Shown here piece after piece: positions 24,186 to 33,038 of a stretch of 60,133 nt of DNA. The stretch is from Candidatus Rokuibacteriota bacterium. Lineage in GTDB: Bacteria > Methylomirabilota > Methylomirabilia > Rokubacteriales > CSP1-6. Below the pieces are notes generated by a model that saw only the letters and a list, made by a program, of their open reading frames with translations, was not told the origin of the DNA and searched no databases. The stretch spans positions 1 through 60,133 of the forward strand of contig JACPSW010000011.1 in assembly GCA_016193045.1 (NCBI GenBank), read 5' to 3'. Made by a program: the position numbers and the translations under genes. The stretch's first letter is position 1. Each line of letters begins with the position of its first letter.

Positions 24186-25193
24186 CTAAGCGGGGTGGGG
24201 CATGTCGGGCTGCACGGCCTCGTCGAGCGTGAGCGGCGGCCGCGCCCGGAACGGCTCGCGCCGGACGGGGCAGTCGTCGAGGTCGCACATGGGGCAGTAG
24301 GCGCGGTGGCACGGGTCGGTGTGGAAGATCAATTCGCCGTCCACCCCCAGGGCGCGGATCACCCGGTCCGCCAGGTCCTCCGCGACCTCGTGCGCCCGAT
24401 CGACCGACCAGAACTCCGGCACGACGAGGTGCGCGTCCACGTGGTGGAAGCGCCCCGCGCGGATGGCCCGCAGGTGATGGACGCGGATGATCCCCTGTCC
24501 GACGTACCCGCCCAACACCCCCAGCAGGCGGTTCAGGAGGAGCGTGTCCTCTTCGTCGAGCAGGCCGCCGGCGGCGTGGCGCACGAGGCGGAAGCCGGTC
24601 CACATGAGGTTGACCGCGACCACTGCGGCCACCAGCGGGTCGAGCCACCAGAGCCCCGTGACCCGGACCAGGAGCAGGCCCGCCACGACGCCGACGGTGG
24701 TCCAGAAGTCGGAGAGCACATGCTGGCCATCGGCCAGCAGCGTGAGAGACTGGTGCTTCCGGCCGGTCCGCACGAGGAACAAGCCCAGCGCGAGGTTCGC
24801 CAGGCCGGCGCCCGAGATGATGAGGAGCCCCGTGTCAAGCTCGCGGAGTTGCACCCGTACGACCAGGCTCAGCACGACCTCATAGAGGATGAGGACGGCG
24901 GCGAAGGCGATGAGCCCGCCCTCGAAGGCCGCCGAGAAGAACTCGATCTTGCCGTGGCCGTAGGGATGGTTGCGGTCGGCGGGGCGCCCGGCGAAGAGGA
25001 TCCCGCCCAGCGCGAAGACGGCGGCGACGACATTGACGATGGACTCGAGCGCGTCGGAGAGGATCGCGGTGGATCCGGTCAGGCGGTAGGCCTCATACTT
25101 GGCGGCCAGGAGGAGAATCGACACCACCAGCGAGATCGCCCCCGCCCGGACACGGACGCCCGAATCCCCGCTCATCGAGCCACGGAGGGTCAT
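24186..25193 (-). CDS. cation diffusion facilitator (CDF) transporter
   Basis: 335-residue CDF with six membrane helices and a cytoplasmic C-terminal domain. Helix 5 has the metal-binding HXXXD in DGQHVLSDFW. The helix 2 position (SDALESIVNVV) reads EXXXN by my alignment instead of HXXXD or DXXXD, so metal specificity may differ from Zn-type members. The C-terminus adds a Cys-rich tail, PCHRAYCPMCDLDDC. ATG 25193 is chosen because TATGAT lies 7 nt upstream; longer frames start inside a GC-rich repeat. The 3' end abuts the truncated secreted-protein gene. Confidence 0.85.
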   Translation of the reverse strand: MTLRGSMSGDSGVRVRAGAISLVVSILLLAAKYEAYRLTGSTAILSDALESIVNVVAAVFALGGILFAGRPADRNHPYGHGKIEFFSAAFEGGLIAFAAVLILYEVVLSLVVRVQLRELDTGLLIISGAGLANLALGLFLVRTGRKHQSLTLLADGQHVLSDFWTTVGVVAGLLLVRVTGLWWLDPLVAAVVAVNLMWTGFRLVRHAAGGLLDEEDTLLLNRLLGVLGGYVGQGIIRVHHLRAIRAGRFHHVDAHLVVPEFWSVDRAHEVAEDLADRVIRALGVDGELIFHTDPCHRAYCPMCDLDDCPVRREPFRARPPLTLDEAVQPDMPHPA

Positions 25194-25220
25194 CGGGTCG
25201 ATCATACCACCCCCCGTTGC

Positions 25221-25290
25221 TCGGAGGGGGGCTCCGCCCCCCTTCCGATGCCTCCCCCCGAAGCTTGCGCGGGCCAAGCCCGCGCTCGAA
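25221..25290 (+). repeat. GC-rich double-hairpin repeat, copy 1
   Basis: TCGGAGGGGGGCTCCGCCCC, a linker ending in CTCCCCCC, then GCGCGGGCCAAGCCCGCGC and CTCGAA: two adjacent hairpins. Copies also at 30080-30154, 32031-32103 (inverted) and 34519-34562 (shortened). Confidence 0.75.
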
Positions 25291-25338
25291 CCGCGGCGCG
25301 ATCATGCGCTGCCGGCCCGGTGTTCGTTGACGCTCGTC

Positions 25339-26700
25339 TCACTCGGGGCCGATCGTGTGGGAAAAGCGGACCGTGCCCGTGACGTCGATGATGCGGGCCG
25401 TGAGGCCCACCGCATCGATCGCCACCTCGCCGAAGTTGTCGATCTCGCCCAGGCCGTAGAGCGAGCGCGGGTTGAGCCCCATGTCCAGCGGCCGGGGGCG
25501 CCCCCGCGAGGCCTGGAGCGGCCCGGCGACGAACTCGTGGAAGGCGAAGTCGGGCCAGGGCGCGTGACGGATCAGCTCGGCGTGGTGGACGTCGGCGACG
25601 ATCCAGAAGAGGTTCTTGACCTTCCGGTCGCGGAGAGTCCGAAGAATGAGGTCGCGCTCCACCGCGAAGCCCGTGGCGTTCTCTTCGGGGGTACCGAGAA
25701 TGTTGGCGTTGGACCACGAGTCACGAACATTCCCCCGCCCAGTGGAGATCGAGAGCGAGACGCTCGAAACGACGGCCTTCCAGGTCGCCGTGGAGGTCGA
25801 GACGTTGTCCACGAGCCAGCGGCGCTGGGCGGCGCCGAGCATGGTTTTGCCCGGCCCGTCCGGGTCGCGATTCGAGCTCCGGTACTGGCGCGTGTCCAGG
25901 ATGAACACCTCCAACAGCTTCCCCCAGCGCACCTTGCGGTAGAGGCGAGTCGGCTCGTCGGACGGGGGGTGGAGGGGCCAGTACTCGATGAAGGCCCGGC
26001 GGCCCAGGGGCATCAGGGGCTCTCCCGGCCCGGAGAAGTCGTTCTTGACCTCGTGGTCGTCCCAGATCGCGTACACGGACGTGGCGCGGAAGAAGTCCTG
26101 GACGGCCGCATCGGCCCGGTTGTAGCGGTGCTTTTCCCTGAAGCCGTCGAGCGTCGTGGCGACGAAGTCATTGCCCGGGACCCAGTCCGGGCCGCCGCAC
26201 CGGAGGTCGGCATAGATCGTATCGCCGACGAAGAGGAAGAAGTCGGGCTTGCGCTGCGCCATGGGCCCGAAGATCGGGTAGCCGTCCTTGACGTGGCGGC
26301 ACTGCCGCCCGCCTCCGAGGTCGCCGCTCCAGAGAAACGTGACGGGGCGGGCCTGGTCCCGGGCCGGAGCCGTCACGAAGCTCCCCTCGACGCTCTCTCC
26401 GGCGTGCCGGACCCGGTAGGTGTAACGGGTCGCCGGAGAAAGCCCCGTCAGCGCGACCTTCCCGGTGAAATCGTCGGTCCGCCGGAGGGTCACCGACGCG
26501 GCGGCCGCGGCGCCTCCGGTCGCGGGGGAATACTCCACGCTGAAGGGCCGCTCCTCGAAGCCGCGCCCCCAGACGATGGCGCTCGTGTCCGCCACTTCCC
26601 CCACCGTCACCAGGAGCGGCGAGTCGGCCAGAGCGGGGAGACCCGCGAGGCAGAGGCCGAGCGCGAGCCCGACGAAAACCTTGAAGGCGCGGACGGTCAT
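25339..26700 (-). CDS. PhoD-like alkaline phosphatase/phosphodiesterase
   Basis: 453 residues with an N-terminal signal peptide (GLALGLCLAGLPALA), a fibronectin-like N-terminal domain (PATRYTYRVRHAG), and the PhoD metallophosphatase domain. Metal-binding blocks are SGDLGGGRQ, LFVGDTIYAD, AIWDDHEVKND and IVADVHHAE. Probably exported and acting on phosphodiesters or phosphomonoesters. ATG 26700 overlaps the stop of the amidohydrolase gene by 4 bp. Confidence 0.9.
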   Translation of the reverse strand: MTVRAFKVFVGLALGLCLAGLPALADSPLLVTVGEVADTSAIVWGRGFEERPFSVEYSPATGGAAAAASVTLRRTDDFTGKVALTGLSPATRYTYRVRHAGESVEGSFVTAPARDQARPVTFLWSGDLGGGRQCRHVKDGYPIFGPMAQRKPDFFLFVGDTIYADLRCGGPDWVPGNDFVATTLDGFREKHRYNRADAAVQDFFRATSVYAIWDDHEVKNDFSGPGEPLMPLGRRAFIEYWPLHPPSDEPTRLYRKVRWGKLLEVFILDTRQYRSSNRDPDGPGKTMLGAAQRRWLVDNVSTSTATWKAVVSSVSLSISTGRGNVRDSWSNANILGTPEENATGFAVERDLILRTLRDRKVKNLFWIVADVHHAELIRHAPWPDFAFHEFVAGPLQASRGRPRPLDMGLNPRSLYGLGEIDNFGEVAIDAVGLTARIIDVTGTVRFSHTIGPE

Positions 26701-27575
26701 GCCCTGGGCGAGGCGGGGACTCGGGAGAAGAAGCCGGGCCTGAACCGCTCGACGAAGCGGCGGGCGGTCTCGCCGAGCAGGTTTTCCTTGACCGTTTCGA
26801 CGAAATGGAGGCCGTCCAGGGTCCGGTAGATCTCCTCGAGCGTGCCCATCCCGGCGGGGTGGTCCGAGCCGAACATGATCCGGTCACTGTGGGCGCCGAT
26901 GCCCTCGAGCAGGACCTTCTTCTGCGGCTCGAGCTTCGTCACCCGGTAGCGATCGTCCCAGAGGGCGCCGAAGACGTTGGTCATCTCGAGCCAGACGGTG
27001 TCGTACCGCTCCAGCATCCTGAAGGCGTCGGCGAACTCGGGGAAGAGGCTGTGGGCGAACACCACCGGGAGCCGGGGAAAGCTGCGCACGATCTGCTCCA
27101 TCGTCGAGACGGGAAGCGACAGGCCGTAGAACTCCTCGAACCCGGTGTGGAAGACGCACGGACGGCGCGCGTCCTGGAGGGCCTGGTACGCCTCCGGCAT
27201 TCGCGGATCGAGGGGATCGAAGCGCTGGATGAACGGATGGAACTTGAAGCCGAGGAAGTTGTGGTCGCGGATCGAGGCCTCCACGATCCGCGCCTTGCCG
27301 GGGTTCTCGGGGTGGAGCGACCCCCAGGGAATGATCCACGGGTGCCGGCGCCGGAGGTCGGCGTTGAACGCGATGAGCGCTTCGGTCTCCTGGGGCTCGA
27401 TCGGATACGCGAAGTTGAAGAGGTAGTCCACCTTGAGCTTCGCGTAGTCGGCGATGAGCTGCTCCAGGGTCACGTCCACCGGGACGGGGTGGCCCGCGTA
27501 GTAGCGGTGCATCCATTTGAGAAGCCCGGCCAGCCGCTTGGGCGGCAGCAGGTGGACGTGGACGTCGATCAGCAT
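26697..27575 (-). CDS. amidohydrolase 2 family metal-dependent hydrolase
   Basis: 292-residue TIM-barrel hydrolase. The N-terminal HXH is in LIDVHVHLLPPK; further ligands are in GFKFHPF, VFHTGFEE and FGSDHPAGMG. The family includes ACMSD-type decarboxylases and hydrolases; substrate not resolved. ATG 27575 is the true start since it shares a base with the upstream stop (TGATG) and opens with the HXH strand; the frame continues open to 28472 only as a shadow. Confidence 0.87.
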   Translation of the reverse strand: MLIDVHVHLLPPKRLAGLLKWMHRYYAGHPVPVDVTLEQLIADYAKLKVDYLFNFAYPIEPQETEALIAFNADLRRRHPWIIPWGSLHPENPGKARIVEASIRDHNFLGFKFHPFIQRFDPLDPRMPEAYQALQDARRPCVFHTGFEEFYGLSLPVSTMEQIVRSFPRLPVVFAHSLFPEFADAFRMLERYDTVWLEMTNVFGALWDDRYRVTKLEPQKKVLLEGIGAHSDRIMFGSDHPAGMGTLEEIYRTLDGLHFVETVKENLLGETARRFVERFRPGFFSRVPASPRA

Positions 27576-28369
27576 CAGCCGTCGTCGCGGTGGAGGTAGT
27601 CCATGAGCTTCTGGTACGCCGGAGGCATCTTGGGCTCGAAGCGCATGAACGTCGGCACGGGATACCGCTGGCCGGCCTGGTGCGTGGCCTCGAGCCCTCT
27701 CAGCACCTCGTCCGCCTTGGAGCGCGGCATGGTGAAGGCCATCTCGTGGTCCTGGGCCATGCCGAAGACGCGGTCGCCGTTGCACGGCAGGATGAACTGG
27801 CAGTCGTCCGCCTGGAGGGTCTGGACGATCAGATCCGAGCAGTCGAGACCGCCCGAGGCCTGCGAATGCAGGTGCCCGCCGCGATAGAAGAGGGCGGCCT
27901 GGACCAGCCGCATGACCTGGGCCGAATCCCCGTACACGATGGTCAGGGCCGGCTCGAACTCCCCCGCGTGGAGCGGCGCCACCAGGATCCCCTCGTAGGC
28001 CCCGAAGTCGAAGCGCTTGGTCTCCGCCGCGTATCGGGCGACGGCTTCCTTCGGCCGCCCCGTGTACTCGGCGAAGAGGCTGCCGTCCCAGAACTTCTCC
28101 TTGGCCGGCTCGAATCCCATGGCGATCCCGCCGAGGGGGCAGACGTTGTCCTCGCGGCGGACCAGCAGGGTCCAGCCGTATCGCCGGGCCATTCCCACCC
28201 CCATGCAGACGGTGATGGTCTGCCCCATGTCGCGCTTCGGCGCCTTCGCCTTCTTGACGAGGTCCGGCGGCCCGTCGCCGAGCTTCGGAAGCGGCAGGAC
28301 TCCCACGGGGAACGTGGAGGACCGGATATAGAAGGCCAGGGCCTGGTGGATCGCAGTGGAGGTCGCCAT
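27575..28369 (-). CDS. DUF169 family protein
   Basis: 264-residue DUF169 (COG2043) protein. Recognised by the CMGVGMARRYGWTLLV block, AYEGILVAPLHAGEFEP, IVYGDSAQVMRLVQA and the late CNGDRVFGMAQDHEMAF. Conserved Cys residues at several points suggest metal or cluster binding, but the biochemical role is unknown. It is in one run with a DUF2889 protein and an amidohydrolase, an arrangement suggestive of an aromatic or ring-compound catabolic unit. Confidence 0.85.
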   Translation of the reverse strand: MATSTAIHQALAFYIRSSTFPVGVLPLPKLGDGPPDLVKKAKAPKRDMGQTITVCMGVGMARRYGWTLLVRREDNVCPLGGIAMGFEPAKEKFWDGSLFAEYTGRPKEAVARYAAETKRFDFGAYEGILVAPLHAGEFEPALTIVYGDSAQVMRLVQAALFYRGGHLHSQASGGLDCSDLIVQTLQADDCQFILPCNGDRVFGMAQDHEMAFTMPRSKADEVLRGLEATHQAGQRYPVPTFMRFEPKMPPAYQKLMDYLHRDDG

Positions 28370-28371
28370 GG

Positions 28372-28881
28372 TTATTGTCCCTTCTCGAAGCGCTCGTCGT
28401 TGGCGGTGTTGAAGACCCAGCAGGAATCGGCGAGCTGCGGCATCGCGGCGAGGGCGAACTTGCGCTTCTCAAGCGGCTGGGTGAGGAGCTTCGCCAGGTC
28501 GGGGGTCTCCAGGACGCGCGTTCTCAGGTTCGCCATGTGGATCTGGAACGCCGCCCTGCCGATGTCGGTGATGACTTCCATCAAGTGAGGGCACCCATAC
28601 CGGTTCCCGATCTTGTCGGCCGCCACCTTCGTGAACCCGCGGTGGATCCGCTCCCCCACCAGGCTCCCGAGGACCTGGGTGGCGCCGGCGCAGAACGGCG
28701 GGTTCGTCCGCTTCACCATCTCCCCTTCGGCGTGCACGACGGTCATGGAGGGGTACTCGATCGTGAGCGACGCCCGGATGTGATGGAAGTCATCGCGCAT
28801 CTCCCCATCCAGGCGGTAGCGGTCCTCCGCCAGCTTGGCGATGCGGACCTCTTTCTGTCGCCGGAAAAATGGCTCGTCCAT
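28372..28881 (-). CDS. DUF2889 domain protein
   Basis: 169 residues, DUF2889 type: DGEMRDDFHHIRASLTIEYP, then NPPFCAGA and YGCPHLMEV. Function unknown. It is first in the minus-strand run DUF2889, DUF169, amidohydrolase, PhoD, and is divergent from the acyl-CoA dehydrogenase gene across only 42 bp. A TATGGT box 11 nt upstream of the ATG is its probable -10. Confidence 0.8.
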   Translation of the reverse strand: MDEPFFRRQKEVRIAKLAEDRYRLDGEMRDDFHHIRASLTIEYPSMTVVHAEGEMVKRTNPPFCAGATQVLGSLVGERIHRGFTKVAADKIGNRYGCPHLMEVITDIGRAAFQIHMANLRTRVLETPDLAKLLTQPLEKRKFALAAMPQLADSCWVFNTANDERFEKGQ

Positions 28882-28910
28882 GGGCCTAGCCTACCATAGG
28901 AGGGGTGTGG

Positions 28911-28916
28911 TAGGGT
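28911..28916 (+). promoter_or_regulatory. TANNNT box before the acyl-CoA dehydrogenase
   Basis: TAGGGT lies 7 nt before ATG 28924; no SD is available at the right distance, so a leaderless transcript is likely. Confidence 0.45.
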
Positions 28917-28923
28917 TTGGGCC

Positions 28924-30075
28924 ATGGAGTTCACGTTCACCGAAGAGCAGCTGCTCCTCCAGAAGACGCTCCGCCAGTACGCCAAGTCCGAGCTCCTGCC
29001 CAACTATCACCGCTGGGACCGCGGCGAGAAGTTCCCCCGCGAGAAAATCTTGGAAATGGGCCAGCTCGGCCTGCTCGGCCTCAGGGTGCCCGAGCGCTAC
29101 GGCGGCCAGGACACCTCCTTCGTGACGTGCGGCATCGCCTCGGAGGAGATCGGGCGCGGCGACTTCAACTGCACCCAGTTCATCCAGCTGTCATGCATCC
29201 CCGCCGAGCTCCTCCGCGCCAAGGCGAGCCCGGAGGTCCAGGCCGAGTGGCTCCCCCGCCTGGCCCGCGGCGACGCGGTCATCGCCTTTGCCCTCACCGA
29301 GCCGGCCGTCGGCTCCGACGCCGCCAACCTGGTGACCCGCGCCCAGAAGCAGGGCGACGAGTACGTCATCACCGGCGAAAAGGCCTCCATCACCTTTGCC
29401 GGCTACGCAGACGCCTCGATCGTCTTCGCCCGGACGGGGGAAACGGGCGCAAGTGGGATCTCGGCGTTCCTCGTGCCGCTGGACCGGCCAGGGATCACGC
29501 GCCAGGTGTACCAAAGCCCGGGGGAACGGCTCACGGCGCGTGGCTCGCTCTTCTTCGACGGGACCCACATCCCGGCCCGCTTCAGGCTCGGCGAGGAGCG
29601 CGAGGGGTTCACCGGGGCGATGGTCTCCTTCGACTTCAACCGGGCGTTCATCGCGCTCGGCTGCATCGGCGCCGCCCTCCAGTCGCTCGATGAGACCGTC
29701 GAGTACACGAAGACGCGGCAGGCCTTCGGCCGGCCGCTGGCGAAGTTCGAGGGGGTCGCCTTCCAGGTGGCCGAGCACCTGACCGTGCTCGAGGGGGCGC
29801 GGCTGATCGCCTACCGGTGCCTCTGGCTCAAGGACCAGGGCCTCCCCCACACCAAGGAGTCGGCCATGTCCAAGTGGCTGGGCCCCAAGGCCGCGGTGGA
29901 GGCGATCCACGCCGGTCTCATCCTGCACGGCCACTACGGCTACAACCAGGAGGCGCCGCTCGAGCAGCGGATGCGGGATGTGATCGGGCTGGAGATCGGC
30001 GACGGCACCCCCGAGATCATGAAGGGGATCGTCGCGCGGGAGGTCTACGGCCGCGAGTACATGTCCTACCGCTAG
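28924..30075 (+). CDS. acyl-CoA dehydrogenase family protein
   Basis: 383-residue FAD flavoprotein. ACAD signatures are AFALTEPAVGSDAANL (FAD/substrate loop), YVITGEKASITFA, TRQAFGRPLAKFE and the C-terminal IGDGTPEIMKGIVAREVYG. It oxidises an acyl-CoA to its enoyl-CoA; substrate class is not evident, though cyclic acyl-CoA dehydrogenases (AliB-like) are similar in style. It is the only plus-strand gene in this stretch, surrounded by enoyl-CoA hydratase, SDR and CoA-transferase genes on the other strand. Confidence 0.9.
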   Translation: MEFTFTEEQLLLQKTLRQYAKSELLPNYHRWDRGEKFPREKILEMGQLGLLGLRVPERYGGQDTSFVTCGIASEEIGRGDFNCTQFIQLSCIPAELLRAKASPEVQAEWLPRLARGDAVIAFALTEPAVGSDAANLVTRAQKQGDEYVITGEKASITFAGYADASIVFARTGETGASGISAFLVPLDRPGITRQVYQSPGERLTARGSLFFDGTHIPARFRLGEEREGFTGAMVSFDFNRAFIALGCIGAALQSLDETVEYTKTRQAFGRPLAKFEGVAFQVAEHLTVLEGARLIAYRCLWLKDQGLPHTKESAMSKWLGPKAAVEAIHAGLILHGHYGYNQEAPLEQRMRDVIGLEIGDGTPEIMKGIVAREVYGREYMSYR

Positions 30076-30079
30076 ACAT

Positions 30080-30154
30080 TCGGAGGGGGGCTTTGCCCCC
30101 CTTCCGATTCCTCCCCCCAGAACCAAGCTTGCGCGGGCAAAGCCCGCGCTCGAA
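30080..30154 (+). repeat. GC-rich double-hairpin repeat, copy 2
   Basis: TCGGAGGGGGGCTTTGCCCC then a CTCCCCCC linker and GCGCGGGCAAAGCCCGCGC-TCGAA, in the same orientation as the copy at 25221. It directly follows the acyl-CoA dehydrogenase stop and could act as a transcription terminator, though no T-run follows. Confidence 0.75.
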
Positions 30155-30186
30155 ACGGACCGACACCCTCTGCCCCTCTAGCGCGC

Positions 30187-30275
30187 ATTATTCAGGAACG
30201 GCGATAGCGCGAGTGGGCGGGTGGCGCCCTGCGACAGGCCCCGCCCGTTCCACTCGACGACCGTTCGTGAATAGT
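30187..30275. mobile_element. MITE-like palindromic element A (short form)
   Basis: Ends ATTATTCAGGAACGG (30187-30201) and the inverse of ACTATTCACGAACGG (30261-30275) match at 13 of 15 positions. The left flank CTAGCGCGC matches the flanks of elements B and D. The interior keeps GGGCGGG and CCTGCGACAGG segments of the 201-bp copies. It has no coding capacity and lies between convergent genes. Confidence 0.65.
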
Positions 30276-30280
30276 GTGGG

Positions 30281-31063
30281 TCAGGGGAAGCGGGGCTTGC
30301 GCTTTTCGACGAAGGCCGCGAGGCCTTCGCGGGCGTCGGCCGACTTCATGTGTTCCGCGGTGACCCGGATCTCCAGCTCGAGGCCGTCGGCCAGCGGGAG
30401 ATCCAGTCCCCGGTTCGCCAGCAGCTTGACGGTCCGGTTGGCCGACCCGCTCAGGGCAGCCAGCTGGCTCGCCAGCTCATTCAGCTTCTCTCTCACCTGA
30501 CCTGCCGGAACTACCCGATTTACAAGGCCCCACTGGAGGGCTTCCTGGGCCGAGAGCCAGTGGCCCAGGAGCATCAGCTCCTTGGCGCGCCGGAGCCCGA
30601 TCAGGCGGGGGAGACGCTGGCTGCCCCCACCGCCCGCCACCAGCCCGAAGTTGGCGTGCTGATCCCCCAGCCTGGCCTCCTCGTCGGCGATGACGAGGTC
30701 AGCCACCATGGTCAGCTCGAGCCCGCCAGCCAGCGCCATCCCGTGGACGCCGGCGATGACGGGCACGGCCAGCGCCTCGACCCGGTTGAAGGCGCGGTGC
30801 CAGAGCCTGTTGAACTCGCCCCACTTTTGGGGATCGGGAGAGAGTTCCTGGACGGTGCGGAGGTCGGCCCCGGCGCAGAAAATCCGGCCTTCCCCCGTCA
30901 GCGTGACGATCTTGATGGACCGATCGCCCTCGATCACCTCGCAGGCGCTCGAGAGGTCCTCGAGCATCTGCCGGTTGATGGCGTTGAGCTGGGCCGGCCG
31001 GTTCAGCGCGAGGCGGAGGATTGGGCCCTCGCGCTCGAGCCTGAGTGTTTCGAGTTGAGCCAT
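30281..31063 (-). CDS. enoyl-CoA hydratase/isomerase
   Basis: 260-residue crotonase-fold enzyme. Oxyanion-hole blocks are GRIFCAGADLRTV and HGMALAGGLELTMVADLVIA. In the second catalytic segment, NFGLVAGGGGSQRLPRLIG, the E/E pair of classical hydratases is not obvious, so activity may be isomerase- or hydrolase-like. ATG 31063 is the true start; the frame extends open to 31312 only as antisense of the DinB gene. It lies 8 bp after the DinB stop. Confidence 0.87.
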   Translation of the reverse strand: MAQLETLRLEREGPILRLALNRPAQLNAINRQMLEDLSSACEVIEGDRSIKIVTLTGEGRIFCAGADLRTVQELSPDPQKWGEFNRLWHRAFNRVEALAVPVIAGVHGMALAGGLELTMVADLVIADEEARLGDQHANFGLVAGGGGSQRLPRLIGLRRAKELMLLGHWLSAQEALQWGLVNRVVPAGQVREKLNELASQLAALSGSANRTVKLLANRGLDLPLADGLELEIRVTAEHMKSADAREGLAAFVEKRKPRFP

Positions 31064-31071
31064 GAGGCACC

Positions 31072-32025
31072 TCAGCGCGCGACGACGGCGCGGCAGGCTT
31101 CGAGCTGGGAGAGGTGCTCGAGGTCGTGGTCCACGATGTGGGTGGCATACTGCGCCAGCGTGACGGGCCCGAAGAATCCGGAGAGGCCGATCCGGTCGGC
31201 GGCGGCGAGCGGCTGGCTCGTGAGAAGCGCGACCGTCTCGCGGCGCGCCTCGGCGAACCGGCGCCAGTCGTCCATGAAATCGCCCTGGCGGTGGTCGCGC
31301 TCGGCGGCCCACGCGTCGGGATCGAAGCTCTCGAAGCGAGGCCGGTCCTCATTGACGATCCGCTTCAGGCGAAGGAGGAAAACATCCCGCTCCACCTTCA
31401 GGAAATGGGCCATCACTTCCTTCATGGACCACTCCCCTTCCCGGGGCCGCTGCCGCAATTGCTCGGCGCCGAGCCCGCGGGAGAGCGCCTCGATCTTGCC
31501 GGGAAGAGGCCGGATGGCGGCCGCCACTTCGGCCAGCGGGAGCGCCACGCGCGCCTCGGTTCGCTTGGGGCGGAGGCCGAGGGCGCTCCGGACCTGGTGG
31601 ATCTGCTGAAGATGCTCGGTGTCGTGGCCCGCCATCATCGCGGCGTAGGTCTCCACGCTCAGCGCGCCCCGGCTCGGGCTCACCCCCTCGCGCGCCCACT
31701 GGGGCGGGTCGAGCCCGTTCAGGATCTTGACGACCTCCTGGCGGGCTGACTCGAAGGCGCCCAGGAGCGTCCCCAGATCAGAGCGATCGCCGGACGCCTG
31801 GCGGTCTCGGGACGGGAAGACCGGACGCTCCTCGGCCAGCATCCTACGGAGACGGGGCAGGAACGTGTCGCGGTCGCCCTCCACCAAGTGACGAACAACT
31901 TCGGTGACGGACCACTCCCCCGACTTGGGAGGCTTGGCGGCCAGCTCCGCAGAGACGTCCTCGGCGAGGAGCCGGAGCAGGCCCGGCGCCGCCGCCAGGT
32001 TCGCAATCACCAACTCTTTGTCCAT
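31072..32025 (-). CDS. tandem DinB-domain protein
   Basis: 317 residues made of two DinB/YfiT four-helix domains of about 155 residues each. Repeats are visible: GEWSVTEVVRHLVEGDRDTF and GEWSMKEVMAHFLKVERDVF; AGHDTEHLQQIHQVR and VDHDLEHLSQLEACR. The His residues in each repeat would bind a metal as in DinB-type thiol transferases. Most relatives have one domain, so this is an internal duplication. ATG 32025 follows a GC-rich repeat; the longer open frame through that repeat is a shadow. Confidence 0.85.
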   Translation of the reverse strand: MDKELVIANLAAAPGLLRLLAEDVSAELAAKPPKSGEWSVTEVVRHLVEGDRDTFLPRLRRMLAEERPVFPSRDRQASGDRSDLGTLLGAFESARQEVVKILNGLDPPQWAREGVSPSRGALSVETYAAMMAGHDTEHLQQIHQVRSALGLRPKRTEARVALPLAEVAAAIRPLPGKIEALSRGLGAEQLRQRPREGEWSMKEVMAHFLKVERDVFLLRLKRIVNEDRPRFESFDPDAWAAERDHRQGDFMDDWRRFAEARRETVALLTSQPLAAADRIGLSGFFGPVTLAQYATHIVDHDLEHLSQLEACRAVVAR

Positions 32026-32030
32026 GCGCT

Positions 32031-32103
32031 CTCGAGCGCGGGCTTTGCCCGCGCAACCCTTCCTGGGGAAGGCATCGGAGGGGGCCGTCGAGGCCCCCTC
32101 CGA
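32031..32103 (-). repeat. GC-rich double-hairpin repeat, copy 3 (inverted)
   Basis: Complement of the repeat seen at 25221 and 30080: CTCGAGCGCGGGCTTTGCCC at the left and GGAGGGGGCC...GGCCCCCTCCGA at the right. It fills the whole gap between the SDR stop and the DinB start. Confidence 0.75.
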
Positions 32104-32104
32104 C

Positions 32105-33016
32105 TCAGACCAGCGGGTCGTAGTTGAAGTACTGCCCCGACGTCTCCAGGGGGACCAGGTGCTGGCGGAGCGTGCCCGGGAACATCTTCGCCAGCCGCTC
32201 GGGCGTCCACCCCTCCGCGTGATGGATCGAGCGGATCGGGCGCATGTGGTTGAAGAGCATGATCTCCTTCCCGCGGACGCCGAAGACCTGCCCCGAGATG
32301 TCCTTTGCATCGTCACTGGCCAGATAGACGGTAATGGGGGCGATGTGAGCCGGGGAGAGCTGCTTGAGCTTCTCCACCCGCGCCCTCTGCGCCTCGGTCT
32401 CCGCGGGGATGGTCCCGATCATCCGTGTCCAGGCGAAGGGGGAGATGCAGTTGGCCGTGACGTTGTAGCGCGCCATGTCCAGCGCCACGACCTTCGTGAA
32501 GCCGACGATGCCCAGCTTGGCGGCCGCGTAGTTGGCCTGCCCCACGTTCCCGACCAGGCCCGAGGTCGAGGTCATGTTGACGAAGCGCCCCCACTTCTGC
32601 TCGCGCATGAGGGGGACGGCTGCGCGGGTCACGGCGAAGGTCCCCTTCAGGTGGGTGTCGAGGACGGCGTCCCATTCTTCCTCGGTCATGTTGAAGATCA
32701 TCCGGTCGCGGAGGATGCCCGCATTGTTCACCACGATGTCCACCCGGCCGAAGTGGTCGAGGGCGGTCTGGATGATGCTCTTCCCTCCCGCCATGGTGGC
32801 GACGGAGTCGTAGTTCGCCGCGGCCTGCCCGCCCTGGGCTTTGATCTCGTTTACGACCTCGTCCGCGGGCGTGCGGGCGGCGCCCGTCCCGTCCTCCTTA
32901 CCGCCGTAGTCGTTGACCACGACCTTGGCGCCCTCCCGAGCCATGAGGAGCGCGATCTCGCGGCCGATCCCGCGAGCCGCCCCGGTCACCACCACTACTT
33001 TGTCCTTGAGCATCAT
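32105..33016 (-). CDS. SDR-family oxidoreductase, multifunctional-enzyme-2-like
   Basis: 303-residue short-chain dehydrogenase. Cofactor motif TGAARGIG (about residues 11-18), NNAG, catalytic Ser in NMTSTSGLVG and YAAAK are all present. The insertion YGGKEDGTGAARTPADEVVN after beta2 and the long C-terminal extension resemble the (3R)-hydroxyacyl-CoA dehydrogenase unit of peroxisomal MFE-2 proteins. Likely acts on a hydroxyacyl-CoA next to the hydratase and CoA-transferase. ATG 33016 and 33013 are adjacent alternatives. Confidence 0.88.
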   Translation of the reverse strand: MMLKDKVVVVTGAARGIGREIALLMAREGAKVVVNDYGGKEDGTGAARTPADEVVNEIKAQGGQAAANYDSVATMAGGKSIIQTALDHFGRVDIVVNNAGILRDRMIFNMTEEEWDAVLDTHLKGTFAVTRAAVPLMREQKWGRFVNMTSTSGLVGNVGQANYAAAKLGIVGFTKVVALDMARYNVTANCISPFAWTRMIGTIPAETEAQRARVEKLKQLSPAHIAPITVYLASDDAKDISGQVFGVRGKEIMLFNHMRPIRSIHHAEGWTPERLAKMFPGTLRQHLVPLETSGQYFNYDPLV

Positions 33017-33038
33017 GGTCGCTGTCTCCTGTGGAGGG

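Noticed and set aside
24181..25382. Continuation of the secreted-protein frame
   Set aside because: It is the complement of the CDF gene with typical shadow composition; only the first part is a plausible gene remnant.
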